From NCBI RefSeq assembly GCF_001310815.1, contig NZ_BAZK01000004.1, positions 62,001 to 126,000 of the forward strand: 64,000 bases of DNA, read 5' to 3'. Source of the DNA: Pseudovibrio denitrificans JCM 12308. Its GTDB lineage: Bacteria > Pseudomonadota > Alphaproteobacteria > Rhizobiales > Stappiaceae. The notes beneath the pieces are model-generated. The model ran no database searches. It was not told the origin of the DNA and saw only the letters and a program-made list of their open reading frames with translations. Positions 45,667 through 55,615 of the stretch are shown here, piece by piece. A program made the position numbers and the translations under genes. Position 1 is the first letter of the stretch, and each line of letters starts with the position of its first letter.

Positions 45667-46773
45667 ATGGTCTCCTCTTCATGCTTGCATAGTGTTCTGG
45701 ATACAGCCGTTAATGGCATCATTGTCATTGATGATAACGGAACGATCCTGATCTATAACCGTGCTTGCGAGAACATGTTTGGCTACAAGAGCGCCGAAGT
45801 GGTTGGCAAGAACGTCAACACACTGATGCCGAGCGCCGTTGCTGAACAGCATGACCAGTACATCCAGAATTACCTGAAATCCGGTGATGCCAAGGTTGTT
45901 GGTATTGGTCGTGAAGTTGTCGGTCGCCATAAGGACGGCACCGAAATTCCAATAGAGCTCTCTGTTGGCGAAGCGCAGACGGAAAGCGGGCACCAGTTCA
46001 TTGGTGTTCTGAAGGATCTTCGCGCCACGAAGGAATATGAAGAACGCCTTCGCGTGCTTCAGTCCAACCTGGTGACGATGACCCGTGTGAATGCCCTCGA
46101 CGAAATGGGCGCCGCAATTGCGCACGAAGTCAACCAGCCTCTCACCGCTCTGATGCTCTATCTGCAAACCGCCGCTCGCAGAGCGCGCGCAGCAGAGCAA
46201 CCAGATGATGCCATGATCAGCTTGATGGACAAGGCAGTCGTTGAAGCAGAGCGGGCAGGGCAGATCATCCAGCGCATGCGCAACTTTGTTGAACGGCAGG
46301 CTCCGCAATGCATCGGAACCGGGCTGGCAACACTGATTGATGATTGTCTTGAGTTGGTTCGCGTGGGCCACGAAGCTGATGATGTCGAGTTCATCTCTAC
46401 TTTCGTGGACTACGATTACCAGCTTGAGTTGGACTCCGTACAAATACAACAGATTCTTGTAAACTTGATCCGAAATGCAGGGGAAGCCGTAAAGGATCAA
46501 CCTGTTAAGCAAGTAGTTGTCTCTGTCGAACGCGACGAGGACAATGTGTTTGTTAAGGTTACGGATACTGGACCAGGCCTGGATGAGGAAGCAGTGTCGC
46601 ACCTTTTCAAGGCCTTTACTGGGACAAAGCGGCGCGGTTTGGGTATTGGACTTGCGATTTCTCGTAGTATAGCCCAAAACCATGGTGGCGATTTACTTGT
46701 AGAACCATATGAGGAAGGTAAAGGTGCAACCTTCACTTTGCGGCTCCCGGTAAACTCAAAAGCAACGAGCTGA
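45667..46773 (+). CDS. fixL: Oxygen-sensing sensor kinase FixL
   Basis: 368-residue soluble FixL-type kinase without transmembrane helices. An N-terminal heme PAS domain (about residues 5-120) carries His62 in EQHDQYI as the likely heme ligand and Arg82 in GIGREVV as the oxygen-binding arginine, 20 residues on, as in Bradyrhizobium FixL (His200/Arg220). The arginine six residues after the heme histidine (Arg206 there) is Asn68 here. HisKA phosphoacceptor His153 (AAIAHEVNQPL) and HATPase_c (NLIRNAGEAVKD, TDTGPGLDEEAVSHLF, GLGIGLAISRSI) complete it. It should phosphorylate FixJ at low oxygen. The start ATG lacks a strong ribosome site. Confidence 0.93.
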   Translation: MVSSSCLHSVLDTAVNGIIVIDDNGTILIYNRACENMFGYKSAEVVGKNVNTLMPSAVAEQHDQYIQNYLKSGDAKVVGIGREVVGRHKDGTEIPIELSVGEAQTESGHQFIGVLKDLRATKEYEERLRVLQSNLVTMTRVNALDEMGAAIAHEVNQPLTALMLYLQTAARRARAAEQPDDAMISLMDKAVVEAERAGQIIQRMRNFVERQAPQCIGTGLATLIDDCLELVRVGHEADDVEFISTFVDYDYQLELDSVQIQQILVNLIRNAGEAVKDQPVKQVVVSVERDEDNVFVKVTDTGPGLDEEAVSHLFKAFTGTKRRGLGIGLAISRSIAQNHGGDLLVEPYEEGKGATFTLRLPVNSKATS

Positions 46774-46819
46774 GCTGAAGCTGTTGTTTAGAACAACAAG
46801 AATAAGGACCTGAGCAATC

Positions 46820-47428
46820 ATGACAATGCCGTCTGTGATCCATATTGTTGACGATGACCCAGCGGTTCGCGACGCGCTTTCTCTACTGTTTGAAACAGAA
46901 GGGTTTCGCGTAAAATCCTTTGCGAACGCTGAAGAGTTTCTTGGTGGGGTAGAAGAAGAGACGCCAAATTGCGTACTTCTTGATGTTCATATGCCAGGAC
47001 GGTCAGGTATTGATATTCTGAAAAGCCTGAACGGCGAGAACTTCCCAGCACCAATCTTTATTATTTCCGGTCAGGGCGATATTCCAATGGCTGTTGAGGC
47101 GATCAAGTCTGGCGCCTACGACTTTATTGAAAAGCCATTCGACGTAGAATCCATCATCTCTCGCGTTCGTGAAGCAGTTTCCAGAACTGCACAGGCGAGT
47201 GGTGCGAACACAATGACCTTCCCGGGTGCAGAAACTCTGACACCTCGTGAGCGTCAGGTTCTGACCGAAATCACAGCAGGATCTTCCAACAAGGAAGCTG
47301 GCAGAAACCTCAAGATTTCTCCACGTACTGTAGAAGTTCACCGTGCGCGCATCATGGAAAAACTTGGTGCACGTAATGCTGCGGACCTCGTTCGCATCGT
47401 CCTCACAGGTGAGCCTCCAGCTGCTTGA
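46820..47428 (+). CDS. fixJ: Response regulator FixJ
   Basis: 202-residue FixJ-type response regulator. Receiver domain (VIHIVDDDPAVRDALSLLFETEGF, phosphoacceptor Asp55 in CVLLDVHMPGRSG, and IISGQGDIPMAVEAIKSGAYDFIEKPF with the conserved lysine), then a LuxR-type helix-turn-helix (ETLTPRERQVLTEITAGSSNKEAGRNLKISPRTVEVHRARIMEKLGARNAADLVRI). It activates fixK and other microaerobic genes on phosphorylation by FixL. It follows fixL after 46 bases, the usual fixLJ operon. A perfect 9-base inverted repeat (47537-47570) lies between it and the next gene. Confidence 0.95.
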   Translation: MTMPSVIHIVDDDPAVRDALSLLFETEGFRVKSFANAEEFLGGVEEETPNCVLLDVHMPGRSGIDILKSLNGENFPAPIFIISGQGDIPMAVEAIKSGAYDFIEKPFDVESIISRVREAVSRTAQASGANTMTFPGAETLTPRERQVLTEITAGSSNKEAGRNLKISPRTVEVHRARIMEKLGARNAADLVRIVLTGEPPAA

Positions 47429-47536
47429 TGTAGCGCAAACTAATAGGGAATGACCGGCTATACTTTCGGCCAATCTTGTTATTCCCGCGTGTTACTACGC
47501 ATTACAAGACCCCGGCGCTTGTTTATGGTGGCTGGT

Positions 47537-47570
47537 GAGACAAAGTGCTGCACCTATTGTGCTTTGTCTC
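47537..47570. repeat. Inverted repeat between fixJ and the single-domain receiver
   Basis: Perfect inverted repeat GAGACAAAG/CTTTGTCTC with a 16-base centre, ending 31 bases before the receiver start codon. No T-tract follows, so it could be an mRNA hairpin or operator rather than a terminator. Confidence 0.55.
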
Positions 47571-47601
47571 TCGAGCTACGAGAACAACGCTGGGGTTTGT
47601 T

Positions 47602-47937
47602 GTGATCTATATCGTTGAAGATGATGTATCTGTACGCGATGCAATTGCGGAAATGTTTGAGAGCCTTGATCTCACATGCACCGCGTTTGCAGACGGAGAA
47701 TCGTTTCTCTCAGATGCATCACCGCGTGTAGATGACACCGTTTTCGTTGACCTGCACCTGCCTGGACTCGCGGGATCTGACTTGATTGAGAAGGTTGCCG
47801 CTTTGGATGAGGCGCCACAAATTGTCGCAATCAGCGGTCAGCCTCTTTGGAAGATCACGCGGGAACTGCCAAAAATTAGCTCAACACCAGTTGTTCGTAA
47901 GCCATTGAAAGAACAGGATTTATTGGATTACGTGTAA
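47602..47937 (+). CDS. fixT: Single-domain receiver protein, FixT candidate
   Basis: 111-residue receiver domain alone, with no output domain. It contains the acidic pair in IYIVEDDVSVRDAI, the phosphoacceptor Asp50 in VFVDLHLPGLAG, a conserved Ser in VAISGQP and Lys in VRKPLKEQD. The sequence starts at GTG 47602 because the longer reading frame adds residues without similarity. In Caulobacter a single-domain receiver FixT inhibits the FixL kinase as feedback. The position directly after fixLJ and before fixK here fits that role, but this is inference from family and place, since sequence alone does not prove FixL binding. Confidence 0.7.
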   Translation: MIYIVEDDVSVRDAIAEMFESLDLTCTAFADGESFLSDASPRVDDTVFVDLHLPGLAGSDLIEKVAALDEAPQIVAISGQPLWKITRELPKISSTPVVRKPLKEQDLLDYV

Positions 47938-47961
47938 ACTTGATCTAACGCAAAATTTCAT

Positions 47962-47975
47962 TTGTTTCAGATCAA
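47962..47975. promoter_or_regulatory. Weak FNR/FixK-type box upstream of fixK
   Basis: TTGTT-TCAG-ATCAA, one mismatch from TTGAT-N4-ATCAA, 197 bases before the fixK start codon. Autoregulation of fixK/fnrN is common in this group. Confidence 0.4.
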
Positions 47976-48172
47976 ATTACTGAAATATGAACCTGCTCCA
48001 TAAGTTTTAATGCGTATTTAGACGTTGCATTCTAATCAGTAAATCTGCATCAACAGGTCAGGCAAGCAATGACGGATGCTTGTCATGGCCAAGAGGCATT
48101 TAGAGAATAAACGAATAGTTCTCGCTACTTGCCCAGGCACGATGTTTGCGGAGGTTTCCGCGAGGAGGGATT

Positions 48173-48892
48173 ATGGTATCGGCCACATTGACAAAGCTTA
48201 GCGACCTTGATGGCCAGGCACCATTCAACGGTTGTCAGGAAAACTTCAGGCAGCCAGAAGTAATGGAAAAGCACTTGGGTCGTAAGCAGCGCTTGTCCGC
48301 GCACGATGTACTTTTCTATGAAGGTGACAAGGCAGAGCGCCTCTATGAAGTCGTTCGTGGAGTGATGATGCTCTACAAACTGCTTCCAGATGGTCGCCGC
48401 CAGGTGGTCTACATTCTGCGCGAAGGGGATATGCTCGGTTTCTCCAATCGCGACTTCTTTGACTGCACCGCGGAAGCTCTGACCGAAGTTGAGCTTCAGG
48501 TCTTTGAAAGCCGTGAGATCTCTACTTCTCCGATGATGCAGCACTACGTAAACCGTTGTCTGCTCTCCCAGATGGAAATCCTCCACGAGCATACCGTTCT
48601 GCTGGGCCGTAAGTCTGCTCTGGAGCGTGTTTCTACCTTCCTGATGAGCCTGGTACCAAACCGTGGTGGACACGGCTGCACAGGCCCAAATGAAGAAGGT
48701 AAGCCAGATACCAAAACCGTTGCTCTGTCCATGACACGTCAGGAAATTGCAGATTACCTTGGTCTGACCATCGAAACCGTCAGTCGCGTGATTTCTCAGC
48801 TGAAGCGTCGCGGTCTGATCAAAGTCGAAAAGCAGGACAGCATCCACATCACCAACATCTGTGGCATCTGTCAGCTGACCGGTATGCACTAA
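48173..48892 (+). CDS. fixK: CRP/FNR family regulator, FixK type
   Basis: 239-residue CRP/FNR-family regulator. An N-terminal cyclic-nucleotide-binding-like beta barrel (LSAHDVLFYEGDKAERLYEVVRGVMMLYKLLPDGRRQVVYILREGDMLGF) is followed by a C-terminal helix-turn-helix (LSMTRQEIADYLGLTIETVSRVISQLKRRGLI). The recognition helix E-T-V-S-R matches the FNR-type specificity for TTGAT-N4-ATCAA. Only one N-terminal cysteine is seen (NGCQENF), so it lacks the FNR iron-sulfur signature and is FixK-like, not FnrN. The C-terminal NICGICQL has two cysteines. The start at 48173 has an excellent AGGAGGGA 2-9 bases upstream. It probably activates ccoNOQP, hemN and others. Confidence 0.85.
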   Translation: MVSATLTKLSDLDGQAPFNGCQENFRQPEVMEKHLGRKQRLSAHDVLFYEGDKAERLYEVVRGVMMLYKLLPDGRRQVVYILREGDMLGFSNRDFFDCTAEALTEVELQVFESREISTSPMMQHYVNRCLLSQMEILHEHTVLLGRKSALERVSTFLMSLVPNRGGHGCTGPNEEGKPDTKTVALSMTRQEIADYLGLTIETVSRVISQLKRRGLIKVEKQDSIHITNICGICQLTGMH

Positions 48893-48946
48893 GCTGAGCT
48901 TAGGCAGGGTGCTCACCGCAGAGCATTCGTAATTAGAAAAGGAAAC

Positions 48947-48974
48947 AGGCGCTGCACGCTCAGCGCCTTTTTTG
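48947..48974 (+). terminator. Intrinsic terminator after fixK
   Basis: Eight-base stem AGGCGCTG/CAGCGCCT with a 6-base loop and six T. Confidence 0.9.
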
Positions 48975-48990
48975 TTGTCAGCATGTCTGC

Positions 48991-49020
48991 AAAAAGAAAA
49001 GCGGCCCGCAAAGGCCGCTT
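48991..49020 (-). terminator. Intrinsic terminator after hemN
   Basis: On the minus strand a stem AAGCGGCC/GGCCGCTT with a 6-base loop is followed by TTTTCTTTTT, 26 bases beyond the hemN stop. Confidence 0.8.
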
Positions 49021-49045
49021 CTTTCGTTCTGGTATGTCGTCGCTC

Positions 49046-50395
49046 TTAAACCGCGACGGAGTGCCGTGCCTGCTGAGTGGCAAGGTAAGTGTCAAACGCA
49101 GCAGCAACCACGCGCACATACCGCCGGCCCGCATCTGTCACGGTCACAACAGTACCTTCTAGTGTTGCTACGCCGTCTGCAATCATTTCCTGCATATCCG
49201 CTGGGATGCTGGCGAACTCGCTAACCGGCAGGCCGTGCTTTTCAGCGGTAGCTGCGTAATCGACCTCATAGTAGGTCATCAGCTGCATTATGATCTCTGC
49301 GCGGCACAGATCTACCTTGTCGACAGCAATGCCTTTCTTGATCGGCAGAACATCATCAACCACCATACGCTCCCATTCGCGAGCAGATGGAGTTGTCTGA
49401 ATGTAGCCCTGTGGCAGGAAGCCGATGGAGCTGCAGCCAAAACCGATCAGAGTGTCAGCAGTATCTGTTGTGTAGCCCTGGAAGTTGCGGCGCAAACGGC
49501 CTTCCTTTAGAGCAATCGCCATTTCGTCAGTTGGCAGAGCAAAGTGGTCCAGACCGATCACTTCATAGCCAGCTTCAACGAGCGCATCGCGGGAAACGTC
49601 AGAAAGACGGATACGTTCATTCGCACCCGGCAGGTTCTCTTCTTTAATCAGCTGCTGATGCTTCTTAAACCACGGAACGTGCGCATAACCGAACAGAGCA
49701 ACACGGCCAGGTGCAAGTTCCTTGGTGTATTCAACAGTCTCGCGGATCGTCTTTTCAGACTGCCCCGGCAGACCATACATCAGGTCGAAGTTGATATCGT
49801 GCAGCCCAACATTGCGAAGGGCAGTCACTGCTTTCTTCACTGTGTTGTAAGGCTGGATACGGCCGATCTGCTTCTGAACGTCTTCATCGAAGTCCTGAAC
49901 ACCCAGACTGGTGCGTGTGATGCCAGCCATCTTGAGGGTTTCAGCCAGATAGTCGCCAACTGTTCTTGGGTCGAGCTCGATTGCGTGCTCAATATCCTCT
50001 GAGAAGACAAAGTTGGCTTTCAGCTTGTCGACGATCTTCAGAAAAGCTTCACGAGGGACAAGGCTTGGTGTGCCGCCACCCCAATGGATATGGTGAACCT
50101 CACGACCTGTGCCCAAACGCTTCAGCACAAGGTCAATCTCTTTGAGCATCAACTCCACATACGCAAGCACCGGCGCCATCTTGCGCGTCGCCTTGGTGTT
50201 ACATCCGCAGTAATGGCACATTTCCTGACAAAACGGCACGTGCAGATACAGCGACAGTGGGGTGTCACGAGGAATACTCTCCAGCCATTCTCCATAAAGA
50301 GATGGCGTCACTGCTTCACTGAAGTGAGGGGCAGTTGGGTAGGAGGTATAACGAGGTACGTTCAAAGACGCATATTTTTGCTCTAGATCGGTCAT
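49046..50395 (-). CDS. hemN: Oxygen-independent coproporphyrinogen III oxidase
   Basis: 449-residue radical-SAM coproporphyrinogen III dehydrogenase, converting coproporphyrinogen III to protoporphyrinogen IX without oxygen. The cluster motif is C56xxxC60xxC63 (PFCQEMCHYCGC), with SAM-binding HHIHWGGGTPSLV, LDPRTVGDYLAETLKMAG, and a HemN C-terminal domain. PRYTSYPTAPHFSEAV near the start is typical. The FNR-type box TTGAT-CCCT-GTCAA (50429-50442) is centred only about 40 bases before the start codon. A class-II FNR promoter would put the transcript start at or inside the start codon, so either a leaderless mRNA or another promoter is involved. It is divergent from the AbrB-family gene. Confidence 0.95.
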   Translation of the reverse strand: MTDLEQKYASLNVPRYTSYPTAPHFSEAVTPSLYGEWLESIPRDTPLSLYLHVPFCQEMCHYCGCNTKATRKMAPVLAYVELMLKEIDLVLKRLGTGREVHHIHWGGGTPSLVPREAFLKIVDKLKANFVFSEDIEHAIELDPRTVGDYLAETLKMAGITRTSLGVQDFDEDVQKQIGRIQPYNTVKKAVTALRNVGLHDINFDLMYGLPGQSEKTIRETVEYTKELAPGRVALFGYAHVPWFKKHQQLIKEENLPGANERIRLSDVSRDALVEAGYEVIGLDHFALPTDEMAIALKEGRLRRNFQGYTTDTADTLIGFGCSSIGFLPQGYIQTTPSAREWERMVVDDVLPIKKGIAVDKVDLCRAEIIMQLMTYYEVDYAATAEKHGLPVSEFASIPADMQEMIADGVATLEGTVVTVTDAGRRYVRVVAAAFDTYLATQQARHSVAV

Positions 50396-50428
50396 GACGC
50401 TACCATACGCAAATGGACTAATTGAACT

Positions 50429-50442
50429 TTGATCCCTGTCAA
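50429..50442. promoter_or_regulatory. FNR/FixK-type box upstream of hemN
   Basis: TTGAT-CCCT-GTCAA (TTGAT-N4-ATCAA with one change), centred about 40 bases before the hemN ATG on the minus strand. It fits anaerobic control of oxygen-independent heme synthesis; it lies 170 bases from the divergent AbrB gene. Confidence 0.6.
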
Positions 50443-50611
50443 CATCACTGAGTTTTTAAAAAACTCAAGTCCCTTCAAGCAATTCGCAGCTGTTTGCGAA
50501 CAGTTCTAAACTCTATGATTGAAATGATATATTGATTGATTGAATCAAGATTGATCATATGAATTTTGCTTTGTACCTCTTCTGTAATGACCCACGCTGA
50601 GAGGTAAGCTA

Positions 50612-51715
50612 GTGAGTAAAAACGACATTCTGACATTACTAGGTGTTTTGGCGCTCGGCGGAGCGGGAGCTGCTGCGTTTGAAGCACTGTCACTTCCTGC
50701 CGGTTTTCTTGCCGGACCGATGGTAGCTGTTGTTCTCGCCAAATCTATTTCTCTTCCCTTGCTCAAAGATAACAGCTTCACCTTCCCCAAAGGCCTGATC
50801 TCTGCCAACTTCATCTTCATTGGCGCAGCGATGGGATCCGCTGTCTCACCTGACTTCTGGGCAGGTGCTGCCTTATGGCCGCTCTCTATGTTGGCGCTAG
50901 TTGCTGTCGTGAGTGGCATTACGTCCTGCGTTTACCTCTACACCCATAAGAAATGCAGGTGGGGGCGGGATGAAGCCTTCTTTGCAGGCCTGCCGGGTGC
51001 ATTGGGAATGACTGCTGCTCTCGCGCAGGAGAGGGGAGCGCCAATGGATCGCATTATGATCGTCCAGCTCGTGCGCCTCTTTCTCCTGATCGCAGTCCTG
51101 CCTCTGATCATCTCCAGTGTTGTTGAGGGCAAAGAGGTCATCTTCACGGAGGCAAATCATGCAATGAGCCTGGGGGATGGGCTTCAACTTGTCCTCGCAT
51201 TGCTGATCTGCGCTGTCTGCGGGTATGCTGCTCTCAAGCTAAAAGCACCTGCGGGAATGCTGACCGGTGCCTTCTTCGCCAGTGCTGCGCTCAACTCAAC
51301 GGGCATGCTGGAGTTCGCGCTTCCGGTATGGCTAGCGACGCCCTGCTATATACTAATGGGCACCAATGTTGGTCTCTACATCGGTAAGATGGATCGCAAC
51401 GCCTTAAAGCCAATGCTGGGCACCTCGCTTATCGTGTTTGCTATCAGCCTTTCGGTCGCTTTAGGTGGAGCTGTGGTCACCTCATGGGCTCTCGAGATCT
51501 CCTTCGATAAGGTCTTTCTGTCATTTGCGCCCGGTGGCATGGAGGCCATGCTTCTCATCTCGATCTTGCTGGATATCGATCCGGTGTTTGTGGCCACCCA
51601 TCAATTGGCTCGCTTCATGGGGCTTCTGGCCTTCATGCCGATCGTCATAAGATATGTGCTGGGGCCTGTTTCCGCTGATCCGGCAGATGAGGCGAGGGCG
51701 CAGAGTGCGACCTAA
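50612..51715 (+). CDS. AbrB-family membrane protein
   Basis: 367-residue integral membrane protein of the AbrB (so-called ammonia monooxygenase) family, distinct from the DNA-binding AbrB. It has about ten hydrophobic segments. Landmarks are AGFLAGPMVAVVLAK (N-terminal), FFAGLPGALGMTAAL, SFAPGGMEAMLLISILLDIDPVFVATHQLARFMGLL, and two related halves. The function is unproven; some describe export or regulatory roles. It lies between the divergent hemN and the ccoNOQP operon on the plus strand. An in-frame GTG start (VSKNDILTLLG) is used. No FNR box lies directly in front. Confidence 0.85.
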   Translation: MSKNDILTLLGVLALGGAGAAAFEALSLPAGFLAGPMVAVVLAKSISLPLLKDNSFTFPKGLISANFIFIGAAMGSAVSPDFWAGAALWPLSMLALVAVVSGITSCVYLYTHKKCRWGRDEAFFAGLPGALGMTAALAQERGAPMDRIMIVQLVRLFLLIAVLPLIISSVVEGKEVIFTEANHAMSLGDGLQLVLALLICAVCGYAALKLKAPAGMLTGAFFASAALNSTGMLEFALPVWLATPCYILMGTNVGLYIGKMDRNALKPMLGTSLIVFAISLSVALGGAVVTSWALEISFDKVFLSFAPGGMEAMLLISILLDIDPVFVATHQLARFMGLLAFMPIVIRYVLGPVSADPADEARAQSAT

Positions 51716-52074
51716 GACGCATATCGCAGCGGTGCTTTTGTGCGCTGCAGAATATCGCGAGGAACTTATCCAGCTCACCATGATTCTATGTATGCGTGCC
51801 TACGCTGATTTACCTATCAAAATACGCTAATTTATACCGAGCCCGCCAAAACACGCTTCAAGCTGCGCCAAAACAACGCATCTCGGGCTAATTATATGTA
51901 ATATATGACGAAAACCCCAAAATAAGGGGTGTACTTGCGAATTAGAGTAATTTTATTTTTTTTGTTCGAGTTCTTTTTGACATGTATCAAGGGCGGGGCA
52001 ATTTGCCACCCATAGAACTACGGTCAGGTAGTCCTATCTGGACGAACTTGTTTACTTTATATGGGGCGAACATC
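51716..52074. promoter_or_regulatory. Leader and promoter of the ccoNOQP operon
   Basis: 359 bases without a gene. A good FNR/FixK box TTGAC-ATGT-ATCAA lies at 51977-51990. A class-II site centred there puts the transcript start near 52025, with TAGAAC near 52013 as a plausible -10, leaving about 50 bases of leader before ccoN. An ACCCC/GGGGT hairpin-like run near 51914-51930 may end the AbrB transcript. Confidence 0.65.
51977..51990. promoter_or_regulatory. FNR/FixK box of the ccoNOQP promoter
   Basis: TTGAC-ATGT-ATCAA differs at one base from the consensus TTGAT-N4-ATCAA. It lies 85 bases upstream of the chosen ccoN start, with a plausible -10 35 bases downstream. A FixK-type regulator is encoded about 3.5 kb upstream. 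Confidence 0.8.
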
Positions 52075-53729
<1,655 letters not shown>

Positions 53730-53743
53730 TCGGGAGATCACGA

Positions 53744-54478
53744 ATGTCTGCTTGGAAAAAACACCAAATCTTCGAGAAAAACTCGCTGATCCTGATTATT
53801 GGCATCGTCATCATGATCTCAATCGGCGGTCTCGTTGAAATCGTTCCTCTTTACTACCTGAAGAGCACGATCGAAAAAACTGAGGGTATGCGCCCTTACA
53901 CCCCGCTTGAGCTTGTTGGACGTAACATCTACGTGCGTGAAGGCTGCTACGCTTGTCACTCACAGCAGATCCGTCCAATGCGTGATGAGCTGCAGCGTTA
54001 CGGCAACTACTCCCTGGCAGCGGAATCCATGTACGATCGCCCATTCCAGTGGGGTTCTAAGCGTACTGGTCCTGACCTCGCTCGCGTAGGTGGCAAGTAC
54101 TCTGATGAGTGGCAGCGTGATCACCTGGTTGATCCACGTTCCGTATCTCCGACTTCTGTAATGCCTGGCTACCCATTCCTGATGGACGCTAAGCTTTCTA
54201 CAATCGAGATCGAAAACCACCTCAAAGTGAATGCACTTTACGGTGTTCCTTACACTGAAGAGCAGATCGCAAGCGCTAAAGTAGACCTCTTAGCTCAGGC
54301 TCAGCCTGACAGCGATGCGGCAGAAGGCTTCGAAGAGCGTTACCCAGGTGCTCTCATCCGTGACTTCGATGGCAATGCTAAAGAAGTGACTGAGATGGAC
54401 GCACTGGTGGCTTACCTACAGATGCTTGGCACACTCGTAGACTTTAGCCTCTACGACGAAAAAGCAAACTTGCGCTAA
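53744..54478 (+). CDS. ccoO: cbb3-type cytochrome c oxidase subunit II
   Basis: 244-residue monoheme c-type subunit, anchored by an N-terminal helix ([25 protein letters not shown]). The heme-binding motif is C68xxC71H72 in [15 protein letters not shown], and the methionine ligand lies in the [10 protein letters not shown] segment. It is the first electron acceptor from cytochrome c to subunit I. It follows ccoN by 14 bases with GGGAGATCACG before the ATG. Complete, with no frameshift. Confidence 0.97.
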   Translation: MSAWKKHQIFEKNSLILIIGIVIMISIGGLVEIVPLYYLKSTIEKTEGMRPYTPLELVGRNIYVREGCYACHSQQIRPMRDELQRYGNYSLAAESMYDRPFQWGSKRTGPDLARVGGKYSDEWQRDHLVDPRSVSPTSVMPGYPFLMDAKLSTIEIENHLKVNALYGVPYTEEQIASAKVDLLAQAQPDSDAAEGFEERYPGALIRDFDGNAKEVTEMDALVAYLQMLGTLVDFSLYDEKANLR

Positions 54479-54485
54479 GGAGGCG

Positions 54486-54647
54486 ATGATGGACGCGACT
54501 TACACCGCCCTCGCACACTTCGCGCAAACTGGTGGTCTCCTCTATTTCATGGCCATTTTCGCAGGCGTAATTCTTTACGCTTGCTGGCCAAGCAATGGGG
54601 AGCGCTTTAACGATGCTTCACAGATCCCGCTTCGGGAGGACGACTAA
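54486..54647 (+). CDS. ccoQ: cbb3-type cytochrome c oxidase subunit IV
   Basis: 53-residue one-helix subunit: MMDATYTALAHFAQTGGLLY, then FMAIFAGVILYACWP as the transmembrane helix, and a short polar tail ending PLREDD. It stabilises the oxidase. The start ATG at 54486 follows AAGGAGG; the next codon is also ATG. The stop overlaps the ccoP start by one base, so the two are translationally coupled. Confidence 0.9.
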   Translation: MMDATYTALAHFAQTGGLLYFMAIFAGVILYACWPSNGERFNDASQIPLREDD

Positions 54648-55522
54648 TGGCTGAACATAAAAAGGAAATTGACCAGGTATCGGGTGTCGAAACCACTGGT
54701 CACGAATGGGATGGCCTGAAAGAGCTGAACAACCCGCTTCCGAAGTGGTGGCTCTACATGTTCTACGGCAGCATCGTGTGGTCAGTGATCTATTGGGTCC
54801 TGATGCCAAGCTGGCCGTTGGTCAACGGTTATACAAAGGGTCTTCTGGATTACAGCCAGCGTGCTGTTGCGACTGAAGAGTTCAATGTAGCTGCTGCAGA
54901 ACGCGCCGAAACCGGCAAGATGCTTCTTGAAGCGTCTCTGGATGAGATCCTCAACACACCAGAACTGCTCGAGTATGCGAGTGCTCAGGGTAAAGTGGCA
55001 TTCGGTGACAACTGTGCACCTTGTCATGGTACCGGCGCAACTGGCTTTGAAGGCTATCCAAACCTTCAGGACGACAGCTGGATCTGGGGTGGCGATCTGG
55101 ACACTCTGGCAACCACCATCTCTTACGGTGTTCGTTCAGAACATGACGAATCCCGCTTTGCAGAAATGCCTGCATTTGGTCGTGATGAACTGCTCGAAAA
55201 AGAAGAGATCGTTCAGGTTGCCAACTATGTTGGTTCAGTTGCAGGTCTTCCAACGCAAGACGGCGTAGATCTGGAAGCTGGTAAAGTTATCTATGAAGAG
55301 AACTGTGCAGCTTGTCATATGGACAATCTTAAGGGTGATATAGAAACAGGATCTCCAAACCTGACGGCACCTACTTATCTCTATGGCAAATCTGTAGATG
55401 ACATCATTGCGCAGGTAAATGCACCGCGCCACGGTGTGATGCCTGCATGGATCGATCGTCTGGGTGAAACAACAGTCAAGTCTCTGGCTGTGTACGTTCA
55501 CTCTCTCGGCGGCGGTCAGTAA
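54647..55522 (+). CDS. ccoP: cbb3-type cytochrome c oxidase subunit III
   Basis: 291-residue diheme cytochrome c subunit. An N-terminal transmembrane segment (WWLYMFYGSIVWSVIYWVLMPSW, about 34-56) is followed by two heme sites, C123xxC126H127 (DNCAPCHGT) and C220xxC223H224 (ENCAACHMD), with MPAFG and MPAWIDRLG methionine segments. It accepts electrons from cytochrome c and passes them to subunit O/N. It overlaps the ccoQ stop by one base. A perfect 8-base hairpin lies in the gap to ccoG. Confidence 0.97.
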   Translation: MAEHKKEIDQVSGVETTGHEWDGLKELNNPLPKWWLYMFYGSIVWSVIYWVLMPSWPLVNGYTKGLLDYSQRAVATEEFNVAAAERAETGKMLLEASLDEILNTPELLEYASAQGKVAFGDNCAPCHGTGATGFEGYPNLQDDSWIWGGDLDTLATTISYGVRSEHDESRFAEMPAFGRDELLEKEEIVQVANYVGSVAGLPTQDGVDLEAGKVIYEENCAACHMDNLKGDIETGSPNLTAPTYLYGKSVDDIIAQVNAPRHGVMPAWIDRLGETTVKSLAVYVHSLGGGQ

Positions 55523-55550
55523 ACTCTCTTTATTCGCTAAAATAAAAAAC

Positions 55551-55578
55551 AAGCGAGGACGCGCAAGTGCCCTCGCTT
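55551..55578. repeat. Hairpin between ccoP and ccoG
   Basis: Perfect inverted repeat AAGCGAGG/CCTCGCTT with a 12-base centre, 28 bases after the ccoP stop. On the plus strand it has no T-tract, so it may be an mRNA processing or stability element dividing the operon, not a terminator. Confidence 0.5.
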
Positions 55579-55615
55579 CACTTGCACAAATACATCGCCA
55601 ACTGAGGAAGACGTT

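Noticed and set aside
45679..46683. 334-residue minus-strand reading frame opposite fixL
   Set aside because: Shadow frame; fixL is complete and in operon order with fixJ.
48173..48892. Calling the CRP/FNR protein FnrN
   Set aside because: It has only one N-terminal cysteine, so the iron-sulfur cysteine signature expected of FnrN is missing; FixK is the better name.
50525..50565. TTGATTGATTGAATCAA-like stretch before the AbrB gene as an FNR box
   Set aside because: The half-sites are separated by 3 or 7 bases, not the 4 required, and the sequence is a simple AT repeat.
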